The position numbers and the translations under genes are program-made. A DNA stretch of 64,000 bases from Syntrophotalea acetylenivorans. Lineage in GTDB: Bacteria > Desulfobacterota > Desulfuromonadia > Desulfuromonadales > Syntrophotaleaceae. This document shows positions 9,566 through 16,782 of this stretch, one piece after another; the stretch's first letter is position 1, and each line of letters opens with the position of its first letter. Below the pieces are notes generated by a model. It did no database searches, had not been told where the DNA came from, and was given only the letters and a program-made list of their open reading frames with translations. The stretch lies in assembly GCF_001887775.1 (NCBI RefSeq), contig NZ_CP015519.1, forward strand, positions 372,001-436,000. Reading direction: 5' to 3'.

Positions 9566-10468
9566 ATGAGCTACGCCGAACATTATGGACTAGAGCGGGA
9601 GCCTTTTTCAAACGCTCCTGACGCTCGGTTCTATTTCAACAGTGAGCAACACCGTCAATCGCTTCAACGCTTGATGTATGCTGTCGACTCCAATAAGGGA
9701 TTAGCGGTTCTGATCGGAGGAATCGGTACCGGCAAGACGACTCTGGCGCGACGTATGCTGGATTGTCTACCCGAAGATCGCTATGAATCTTCTTTGCTGG
9801 TGATGGTCCATTCCGGTATCACACCGGAATGGATATTAACCAGGATCGCCATGCAGTTCGGTGTTGAAGAGCCTGCATCTGACAAACTTTCATTGCTTAA
9901 ACAGCTCTATGACCGGTTGCTGCAGATCGAGGAGTCGGGTCGTCGCGCTGTGGTTTTGATCGATGAAGCCCAGATGCTGCAAACGCGCGATCTGATGGAA
10001 GAGTTTCGCGGGTTGCTCAACCTGGAGATCCCTTCTAAAAAATTACTCAATATCGTCTTCTTCGGCCTGCCTGAAGTCGAGGATTGCTTGCGGCTCGATG
10101 AACCTCTGGCCCAGCGTGTCGCTGTTAAATATCAGTTGCATTCCTTTACCGTTGAGACCACAACCAGTTATATTAATCATCGTTTGAAAATTGCCGGTGC
10201 TGATCGAAACGTCTTTGCTGCTGATGCTATCCCGGCTATCCACCGCTTTACCGGTGGAGTCCCACGATTGATCAATACCATTTGCGACAATTGCCTGTTC
10301 GAGGGCTTCATGCGTAAGATGGAACAGGTCGATGTTTCTGTCGTGAACAGCGTTGCAGGAGACTTCGGTTTGTTGAAGGAACCCTTGACCGATGTGGCTC
10401 AATCGGAAAACCACTCTGACTTGACAGAAATCGAGAACTTACTCGACTCTCTTGAGCATAAGATTTGA
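9566..10468 (+). CDS. ExeA/GspA-like AAA ATPase
   Basis: A 300-residue AAA+ ATPase of the ExeA/GspA (general secretion pathway A) type. It starts with the family's YGLEREPFSNAPDARFYF segment, has the Walker A loop GGIGTGKTT at residues 51-59 and Walker B VVLIDEAQ near 130, and a sensor/lid region with GGVPRLIN. There is no C-terminal membrane helix or peptidoglycan-binding domain as in full-length ExeA. ATPases of this type assemble secretin or pilus components; the target here is unknown. A strong terminator follows. Confidence 0.88.
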   Translation: MSYAEHYGLEREPFSNAPDARFYFNSEQHRQSLQRLMYAVDSNKGLAVLIGGIGTGKTTLARRMLDCLPEDRYESSLLVMVHSGITPEWILTRIAMQFGVEEPASDKLSLLKQLYDRLLQIEESGRRAVVLIDEAQMLQTRDLMEEFRGLLNLEIPSKKLLNIVFFGLPEVEDCLRLDEPLAQRVAVKYQLHSFTVETTTSYINHRLKIAGADRNVFAADAIPAIHRFTGGVPRLINTICDNCLFEGFMRKMEQVDVSVVNSVAGDFGLLKEPLTDVAQSENHSDLTEIENLLDSLEHKI

Positions 10469-10492
10469 ATCGTAACCGTATATTTGAATTTG

Positions 10493-10527
10493 AAGAGCGG
10501 TCGAAGTATTGACCGCTCTCTTTTTTA
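10493..10527 (+). terminator. Rho-independent terminator after the ExeA-like gene
   Basis: An 8-bp perfect stem (GAGCGGTC at 10495 with GACCGCTC at 10511), an 8-nt loop and then TTTTTT at 10521-10526. It separates the TPR/ATPase unit from mutL. Confidence 0.9.
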
Positions 10528-10562
10528 CGCTTTAGCTAAATTTTCTGCTTCGGAAGGTTCGC

Positions 10563-12368
10563 ATGAGGGAGCAAATTCGTATTCTGCCGGAACAACTCTG
10601 TAACCAGATTGCCGCTGGGGAAGTAGTAGAACGCCCGGCATCGGTAGTCAAGGAGTTGGTGGAAAACGCCCTGGACGCGCAAGCCAACAAAATCGTTGTA
10701 GAAATTGAAGGGGGAGGCAAGCGATTGATTCGCATAACCGATAACGGTTGTGGTATGGATCGGGATGATGCTTTTCTTTGCCTCGAACGACATGCGACCA
10801 GCAAGTTGCGCAACGAAGCTGATTTGTTTCATTTGCAGACACTCGGCTTTCGTGGCGAAGCGTTGCCATCGATTGCCGCCATTTCCCGTTTACGGTTGCG
10901 TACACGAACTTCTGAGGCATTGGAAGGGTGGGAAATTCACGTCGAGGGAGGCGCCGTGCGTCATGCCGAGGCCACCGGTATGCCGGTCGGAACCCTTATA
11001 GAGGTCAGGAATCTCTTTTTCAATACGCCTGCCCGGCGCAAATTTTTACGCAGGGATGAGACCGAAGCCGGACACATAAGCGATACGATCACCAAATTGG
11101 CCCTGGCCTGCCCGCAGGTTCAGTTTCAGTTGGTAAATAATGGTCGCCGGCAAATAGATCTCAACCGGCAGAAAAACCTCTCTGAGCGTGTCGCTGGTTT
11201 ACTTGGCCGTTCGGTCCTGCAAGGTTTGATGCCGGTCGAGGGGACGAAAGGTGGGATGCGCCTTCATGGTCTGATCAGCCAACCGTCTCTCAACCGATCA
11301 GCGACCAGCAGTCAGTTCGTATTTATTAATGGTCGATATATTCGCGACCGATTGGTTCAGCACGCTCTGCGTGATGGCTATCGTCACCTGTTAATGAAAG
11401 GCCGTCATCCCATCGTTGTGCTTTTTCTTGAAATGGCGCCGGAGCAGGTTGATGTCAATGTTCATCCAACAAAACACGAGGTTCGATTCCGGGATCAATC
11501 CTTTGTGCATGACTTTATCGCTCAGACCTTGCAGGAAACGCTGCGTTCGATCGGTTCCGAGGCACCGGCTTCCGTCCCTGTTAATCCTGTTTTTCCTGTT
11601 GTCAAAGAGCAAGATGACAGTTCCTCGCCATCTCGTTCAGCGAGTATTGCCGAACCGATTGACGAGTCACTGTTGGTAGTGGGCGAAGGCAGGGTTAATT
11701 ATCCGGTAACGCCACAGCAAGAGATCATCGAGAGTTTCGACGAACCAGGTCTGACAAGTGATGCCCCGTTGTGTGAAACCGGTGGTTTTTATGCCGGCCT
11801 CAGGGTAATAGGCCAATTCTCTGATAGTTATATCCTTTGCCAGGACAAGCAGGACTTGCTGCTCATCGATCAGCATGCAGCCCATGAACGCATTGGATTC
11901 GAACAATTGCGCAACCAGTATCGTGACTGCGGGGTAGAGCGACAAGGCTTGCTTTTCCCCCTGGTTCTTGATTTCGATCATCGGGAAGCGGCCGCCCTTG
12001 ATGAGCACCAGGCTGAGTTGCAACGCGTTGGGTTTGATTTGGAATGTTTCGGCGGGAACTCCTATGTCCTCAAGGGGATTCCGCAGGTTCTTGGGGATGC
12101 TGAGGCGGAAAAGTTGATTCGCGATGTGATCACCGAACTGATTTCTTTTGGTGGCAGTTCGCTTCTTGAAGAGCGTATCGAACAGCTTCTGATTCTCATG
12201 GCTTGTCATCGGGTTATTCGTGCCAACCAACAATTAAACAGGTCGGAGATTGACTACCTGCTTCGGGAGCTTGATCAGGTCGATTTCAGTGGCCATTGTC
12301 CTCACGGTCGACCCGTTGTGCAACGTCTTTCCTTGTCGGAAATCGAACGTATGTTCAAGAGGACATGA
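10563..12368 (+). CDS. mutL: DNA mismatch repair protein MutL
   Basis: A 601-residue GHKL ATPase that links MutS mismatch recognition to strand processing. N-terminal motifs are complete: ERPASVVKELVENALDA, the ADP-binding DNGCGMD and GFRGEALPSI. The C-terminal dimerisation domain carries DQHA-x2-E-x4-E (DQHAAHERIGFE, near residue 435), the metal-binding motif of MutL proteins that nick DNA themselves in species without MutH, plus CPHGRP near the end. Its stop overlaps the miaA start, giving a mutL-miaA-hfq unit as in many Proteobacteria. Confidence 0.97.
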   Translation: MREQIRILPEQLCNQIAAGEVVERPASVVKELVENALDAQANKIVVEIEGGGKRLIRITDNGCGMDRDDAFLCLERHATSKLRNEADLFHLQTLGFRGEALPSIAAISRLRLRTRTSEALEGWEIHVEGGAVRHAEATGMPVGTLIEVRNLFFNTPARRKFLRRDETEAGHISDTITKLALACPQVQFQLVNNGRRQIDLNRQKNLSERVAGLLGRSVLQGLMPVEGTKGGMRLHGLISQPSLNRSATSSQFVFINGRYIRDRLVQHALRDGYRHLLMKGRHPIVVLFLEMAPEQVDVNVHPTKHEVRFRDQSFVHDFIAQTLQETLRSIGSEAPASVPVNPVFPVVKEQDDSSSPSRSASIAEPIDESLLVVGEGRVNYPVTPQQEIIESFDEPGLTSDAPLCETGGFYAGLRVIGQFSDSYILCQDKQDLLLIDQHAAHERIGFEQLRNQYRDCGVERQGLLFPLVLDFDHREAAALDEHQAELQRVGFDLECFGGNSYVLKGIPQVLGDAEAEKLIRDVITELISFGGSSLLEERIEQLLILMACHRVIRANQQLNRSEIDYLLRELDQVDFSGHCPHGRPVVQRLSLSEIERMFKRT

Positions 12369-13315
12369 TGAAAGGTGTGAAAGAGGGTCAACGCCCCTTG
12401 TCTCTGGTGGTGATTTGCGGGCCGACGGCAGGAGGGAAAACATCGCTGGCTTTGGATCTTGCCGAGCACTTTGGAGTGGAAATAGTATCTGCGGATTCAA
12501 GGCAGGTCTATCGGGGGATGGACATTGGCACAGCCAAGGCAAGTGTCGAAGAGCGGGCCAAGGTCCGCCATCATCTGATCGACGTCGTCGATCCAAATGA
12601 GAACTTTACAGCCTCTGATTTTATCGTTTATGGTCGTGTCGCGCTCAACGACATTGCTGACCGTAGTCATCTGCCCCTGGTTGTTGGGGGGACCGGATTT
12701 TATGTCGACGCATTGTTGCGCGGCTTGGTTGATGCGCCAGGCGCCGACCCGGCGCTGCGTCAGGAATTGGCGGACTGGGAGCTTCAGCATGGATCCGGTA
12801 GTTTGCATACCCGATTGCAGGCTGTTGACCCGGTCATGGCTGCTCGGCTGACCCCCCTTGATCAAGTTCGAATTATACGAGCTCTGGAAGTTTATTATCA
12901 AAGCGGCCAACGATTGTCTGATCTGCAAGGGCGACACGCGGCTGTGAAAAGTCCTTATCGGGTCTTATCCATAGGTTTGGCGTCACAGAGAGACTTGCTG
13001 TATGATCGCATCAACCAGCGAGTTGATGAAATGATCCAGGCCGGTTTGCTAAACGAGGTTCAAGCGTTACTGGAACAAGGGTATAACCCCGATTTGAAGG
13101 CGTTAAAGACTATCGGTTATCAAGAATGTGTAAACCATTTGTTGGGTAATGCGTCTTTGCCGGACACTATAAGTTTGATTCAGCGCAATTCACGGCGTTA
13201 TGCCAAGCGACAGTTGACCTGGTTTAGAAAGAATAAAGATATAATTTGGCTTGATTCCCCGAGAGAGTTTGCTAAGGTATTGAAGTTGATTGATCATTTT
13301 ATAATGTCTAAATAA
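12365..13315 (+). CDS. miaA: tRNA dimethylallyltransferase
   Basis: Transfers a dimethylallyl group to N6 of A37 in tRNAs that read UNN codons. The 316-residue protein shows the P-loop GPTAGGKTSLAL, the DSRQVYRGMDIGTAK substrate segment and VVGGTGFYVDAL. Two adjacent ATGs (12365, 12368) are candidate starts; the first overlaps the mutL stop by 4 bases. Hfq follows 10 bases after its stop. Confidence 0.95.
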   Translation: MMKGVKEGQRPLSLVVICGPTAGGKTSLALDLAEHFGVEIVSADSRQVYRGMDIGTAKASVEERAKVRHHLIDVVDPNENFTASDFIVYGRVALNDIADRSHLPLVVGGTGFYVDALLRGLVDAPGADPALRQELADWELQHGSGSLHTRLQAVDPVMAARLTPLDQVRIIRALEVYYQSGQRLSDLQGRHAAVKSPYRVLSIGLASQRDLLYDRINQRVDEMIQAGLLNEVQALLEQGYNPDLKALKTIGYQECVNHLLGNASLPDTISLIQRNSRRYAKRQLTWFRKNKDIIWLDSPREFAKVLKLIDHFIMSK

Positions 13316-13325
13316 AGGAGCGGCC

Positions 13326-13559
13326 ATGTCTAAGACCCCATTTAATATTCAGGATCAGTATCTCAACCAAGCTCGTAAAGAGCGTGTCCGTGTAATAATT
13401 ATGATGATGTCGGGGCAAAAACTGGAAGGGTTTATTAAATCGTTTGACAGCTTCTGCGTCTTGGTTGAATGCAGTGGCGACCTTCTTTTATACAAGCACG
13501 CCATTTCCTCAATCACCTCGGCTGATGGTTCCTTCCGTCTGCATGGCAGCCGAGATTAA
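13326..13559 (+). CDS. hfq: RNA chaperone Hfq
   Basis: A 77-residue Sm-like RNA chaperone that forms hexamers and helps small RNAs pair with mRNAs. The Sm1 region (ERVRVIIMMMSGQKLEGFI) and Sm2 motif (YKHAIS) are both present, and there is only a short C-terminal tail. AAAGGAG lies just before the ATG. The miaA-hfq order is conserved widely. Confidence 0.96.
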   Translation: MSKTPFNIQDQYLNQARKERVRVIIMMMSGQKLEGFIKSFDSFCVLVECSGDLLLYKHAISSITSADGSFRLHGSRD

Positions 13560-13716
13560 TTGGCGGCCAGCAGGGCGGGCTGGATTTCCCGAGGAATGAT
13601 TCCTGCCTAAAAGGTCATTTCAATTCTGCGCCTGGGAGACTGTCGGACTCCAAGGGCCGAGCAGAAGGTTTTTGGTCGACTTTTGCCAGGTTCGACACCT
13701 CCTAGTAGAGTAGAGA

Positions 13717-13759
13717 GTGTCAGGCTGTTGCTGTTATGGTGCAGCAAGCGTCGTGACAC
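13717..13759 (+). other. Imperfect hairpin before the phosphatidyltransferase gene
   Basis: Nested arms GTGTCA/TGACAC (13717, 13754) and TTGCTG/CAGCAA surround an 8-nt loop. There is no T-run, so it is not an obvious terminator. It ends about 20 bases before the next start codon and could act in the leader. The rest of the 13560-13780 gap shows nothing clear. Confidence 0.4.
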
Positions 13760-13780
13760 GCTTATGTCAGGGGATTGGGT

Positions 13781-14332
13781 ATGGTTTTGAATATCCCGAA
13801 TTCGCTAACCCTGCTGCGGTTGTTTCTAGTACCGTTGGTTACTATCGCAATAATTTATCGTGAATTCGAGCTGACTTTGGCTTTGTTTCTGGTGGCAGCC
13901 CTTAGCGATCTGCTGGATGGGCTTTTTGCTCGTCTGCTCGATCAGTGTACACTGTTAGGACTCTACTTGGACCCGGCAGCAGATAAAATGCTGACATTGT
14001 CCTGCTATCTATCGCTGGCATTTATCGGCTTGGTTCCTGCGTGGCTTGCGGTGGTGGTCTTTTTTAAAGACCTGTTTATGATTCTGGGTGCCGCAATTAT
14101 CTTTTTCTGTGGCTGGGAACTCAAGGTTGAGCCGAGCCGTTGGGGAAAGCACACCACCTTTTTGCAGCTGATTACTGTCGCGGCAGTGCTTTTAATTGTT
14201 GTGACCGGTTGGTCAGGCAGCTGGATCTCCTGGCTATTCTATTTGACCGGGCTGCTGACAATTTTTTCCGGTGGTCATTATATTTTTCAACGCTTACGTA
14301 CTTTGCCGGAACAACCACAACTGCCGGCATGA
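13781..14332 (+). CDS. CDP-diacylglycerol-glycerol-3-phosphate phosphatidyltransferase-like
   Basis: An integral membrane CDP-alcohol phosphatidyltransferase of 183 residues, most likely PgsA, which makes phosphatidylglycerol phosphate. The family signature DG-x2-AR-x8-G-x3-D-x3-D reads DGLFARLLDQCTLLGLYLDP followed by AAD, and several hydrophobic helices follow. The ATG at 13781 has GGGG just upstream; a TTG two codons earlier is possible. Substrate choice cannot be proven from sequence alone. Confidence 0.87.
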   Translation: MVLNIPNSLTLLRLFLVPLVTIAIIYREFELTLALFLVAALSDLLDGLFARLLDQCTLLGLYLDPAADKMLTLSCYLSLAFIGLVPAWLAVVVFFKDLFMILGAAIIFFCGWELKVEPSRWGKHTTFLQLITVAAVLLIVVTGWSGSWISWLFYLTGLLTIFSGGHYIFQRLRTLPEQPQLPA

Positions 14333-14362
14333 AACCTTTCTTAAGATTTGCATGGAAACCAC

Positions 14363-15142
14363 ATGAATGATTGCGAACAACAGGCGCGTATCGCGCTGGA
14401 TAATCAAGACTGGCCTGCTGCGATCCGTTTATTTAGACAGGCACTTAAAGATTCGCCGCAGGACGCAGAATTGTCTTTGCTTTTAGCCGATGCCCTGTGC
14501 GAGTTCGACAAGGCTTCAGAAGCGGTATCGGTGCTTGAAAAGGCTCTAGAAAAACATCCCGGGGAAGTAGAGCTTCTGTTTGCTCTCGGAGATTTAGTTT
14601 TTGAGCTTGACGACAGTGGTAAGGCTCTGGAATGTTATCGTGAAATTCTTCGGATAGACCCGGAAGAGGGCGAAGCTTGGGCCAGCATCGGTTTAGTTCA
14701 GTATCGGCAACAGTGTTATGTCGAAGCCATAGATGCTTATCGCACAGCTGCAAAATTGGATGGCGATTCGGCTTTTCTGTTTAACTGCCTGGGAGATGCC
14801 TTTCTTGCACAGGATGATACTGAACAGGCCTTGGTGTGCTACCAAAAAGCACTGAAGCTCGATCCGCAAGAAGCCCATACCCATCTCAATATGGCCGAAA
14901 TATACCAAGAACGTGGTGACCTTGTTTCTGCCAAGGCAGCCTGTTGCGAAGCTATCGCCCTCGACTCAGAGTTGGCAGAGGCCTATGTGGCCCTTGGAAA
15001 TATTTGCCTCGACCTGGATGAGACTCGCGAAGCACTGTCCAGCTATCAGAAGTTTCTGGCTATTGAAAAGTCGACCGTGGGGCGGGAAATTTTAGCTGAA
15101 GTTACCGCTCTGGTCGAAGGGTTGAAGGCAGAGATGTCTTGA
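14363..15142 (+). CDS. Tetratricopeptide-repeat protein
   Basis: A 259-residue soluble protein built almost entirely of TPR units, about seven from residue 10 to 245 (for example ALECYREILRIDPEEGEAW and ALVCYQKALKLDPQEAHTH). There is no signal peptide. The ATG at 14363 follows GGAAA; an in-frame TTG at 14348 would add five residues. The partner is unknown. It shares the strand and closely follows the phosphatidyltransferase gene. Confidence 0.82.
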   Translation: MNDCEQQARIALDNQDWPAAIRLFRQALKDSPQDAELSLLLADALCEFDKASEAVSVLEKALEKHPGEVELLFALGDLVFELDDSGKALECYREILRIDPEEGEAWASIGLVQYRQQCYVEAIDAYRTAAKLDGDSAFLFNCLGDAFLAQDDTEQALVCYQKALKLDPQEAHTHLNMAEIYQERGDLVSAKAACCEAIALDSELAEAYVALGNICLDLDETREALSSYQKFLAIEKSTVGREILAEVTALVEGLKAEMS

Positions 15143-15183
15143 ACAGGCATTTTCCAAAAAGATGATAGGTTTTAAACTGATAG

Positions 15184-15219
15184 GACAAAAAAAGGGCAGG
15201 CGCATCGCGCCTGCCCTTT
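15184..15219 (-). terminator. Terminator of the PxxKW gene
   Basis: A 13-bp perfect stem (15191-15203 with 15207-15219) and a 3-nt loop. On the minus strand it is followed by a run of seven T. It lies between two convergent genes and may also stop the plus-strand TPR transcript. Confidence 0.9.
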
Positions 15220-15249
15220 GTAGTTTCAATCGCTAAAACCCCATGTTCG

Positions 15250-15531
15250 TTACTTGCCAGCGGCCTTTTTGGAAGCCTTAAGGGGGTTGACTTTAACGTC
15301 GACACTTTTGATTTCAACTTTTTTGTGGGTAGCGAAATTACACAGACCTGCGCTCCACTTTTGAGCGGGAGAGGGGTATGCCGAACAGACCTGGCCGACT
15401 TTACTGTCGACGATCCGCTCGCAGCCCTGACATTCTTCGACGACGGGCTGACAGGTGTTGCCTTCAAAGACGCAACCGCGCTTTGACCAGAAGGTACACT
15501 CAATGCCGGGGAGAACGGTTTCACACTTCAT
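15250..15531 (-). CDS. PxxKW-family cysteine-rich protein
   Basis: A 93-residue protein with nine cysteines and the sequence PAQKW near residue 55, which names the PxxKW family, known mainly from Deltaproteobacteria. The cysteine spacing suggests metal or cluster binding, but the function is not known. The C-terminal ~20 residues are lysine-rich. A strong AAAGGAGG site precedes the ATG and a good terminator follows. It is divergent from another cysteine-rich gene at 15694. Confidence 0.85.
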   Translation of the reverse strand: MKCETVLPGIECTFWSKRGCVFEGNTCQPVVEECQGCERIVDSKVGQVCSAYPSPAQKWSAGLCNFATHKKVEIKSVDVKVNPLKASKKAAGK

Positions 15532-15585
15532 CTGGTTTTGCCTCCTTTATGTTTCAATTGTTCTTTTTTTGTCTAAAGAGTGGCA

Positions 15586-15614
15586 TTATTATGCATGTGG
15601 TGAATTTTTGTCAA
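15586..15614 (-). promoter_or_regulatory. Candidate sigma-70 promoter for the PxxKW gene
   Basis: On the minus strand TTGACA (15609-15614) is followed after 17 bases by TAATAA (15586-15591); an overlapping CATAAT gives a 15-base spacing. It sits 55 bases before the start codon. Confidence 0.5.
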
Positions 15615-15693
15615 TTGTAAAATCGAATTGACAGTGGTTTTGTAGAGTTGAATGAGGAGTGCCTCATCTGGTTGCATAGGGAGTGTTTGTTCG

Positions 15694-15978
15694 ATGACTC
15701 ATGAAGAGTGGGAAACTAAGTGCAAATGTTGTGCGCGTTGCTGCTATGAAAAGATCGACTTTGAAGGAGAGGTTTATTTTACCGATACACCCTGTGAAAA
15801 GCTTGACCTTGAAACGCTCCGTTGTACCGTTTACGCCGACCGGGATATTCGGCGCCCTGGCTGTGTCCGGTTAACTCCGGAACTTGTCACAAAAGGTTTT
15901 CTTCCGGGAGATTGTCCCTATGTGGAGAACATATCCGATTATGTGGCGCCTGTTCCCTTTGATGAAACAAACCGTTGA
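15694..15978 (+). CDS. YkgJ-like cysteine-cluster protein
   Basis: A 94-residue protein with a CKCCARCC cluster near the N-terminus and further cysteines (CEK, RCTVY, GCVRL, DCPY), resembling the YkgJ-type zinc- or iron-chelating domain of about 90 residues. The metal and role are not known. The ATG at 15694 is favoured because an AGGGAG site precedes it and the cysteine cluster starts soon after; an ATG at 15652 would add 14 residues. Confidence 0.75.
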   Translation: MTHEEWETKCKCCARCCYEKIDFEGEVYFTDTPCEKLDLETLRCTVYADRDIRRPGCVRLTPELVTKGFLPGDCPYVENISDYVAPVPFDETNR

Positions 15979-16177
15979 GGCGGTGAACAAGATATGCCGC
16001 AAAGTTAAGCTGTTGTCATCATATTATTTATAGGGGATAATATCAATTTCACCTTTTCTGTGAGCCACGTTTGTCCGTTCTGGCTTTTAGAGGGATGGCT
16101 GTTGAAGCCTCAGCACCCAGGCTATTAACTAACACGCTGTTGCTGTCTGCACATTTGTTCCAACATAGAGGACTGTT

Positions 16178-16696
16178 ATGGAATTGAAACAGGGCATAGA
16201 GAAATCTGAAAAGCGAAAATTTTGGTTGATGAAATCTGAACCGAATTGTTTTTCCTTGAATGACTTAAAGAATCGTCCGGACGGTACCGAGCCCTGGGAC
16301 GGGGTTCGTAATTACCAGGCTCGTAATCTGTTGCGGGATGATATCAAATGTGGGGACGGTGTCTTATTCTATCACAGTAATATTTCAAAACCCGCTATCG
16401 TCGGATTGGCAAGGGTGGTCCGTGAAGGGTATCCAGACTATACAGCCCTTGACCCTGAATCCGATCACTTCGATCCCCGTGCATCAGCAACAAATCCTCT
16501 CTGGTATATGGTTGATGTGCAGTACCTGGCTTCCCTAGAGGTTCCTATAACTCGCCAGGATTTAGCTCGGCATCCTGTGCTTGCAGGCATGGGGGTACTG
16601 AAAAAGGGCAACCGTCTGTCCGTGCAGCCGGTTACTCAAGAACAATGGCAGGCCGTTTTGCAGGTGGCTGGTCTTGAAGACCCTTTCGGGCTTTAG
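16178..16696 (+). CDS. EVE domain protein
   Basis: A 172-residue protein that is nearly all EVE domain, a PUA-like fold thought to read modified bases in DNA or RNA. Characteristic segments are FWLMKSEPNCFS, WDGVRNYQARNLLRD, GDGVLFYHSN and IVGLARVVREGYPD. The first ~13 residues are a charged extension. No restriction or modification gene is adjacent, so this looks like the common stand-alone housekeeping type. Confidence 0.88.
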   Translation: MELKQGIEKSEKRKFWLMKSEPNCFSLNDLKNRPDGTEPWDGVRNYQARNLLRDDIKCGDGVLFYHSNISKPAIVGLARVVREGYPDYTALDPESDHFDPRASATNPLWYMVDVQYLASLEVPITRQDLARHPVLAGMGVLKKGNRLSVQPVTQEQWQAVLQVAGLEDPFGL

Positions 16697-16782
16697 AACC
16701 TATTTTCGATCTTTTATGCATCCGTGTCCATTGTCCGGATCATACTAAAACCTTTAATCCGTATGTAATTATGGAGTAGGCA

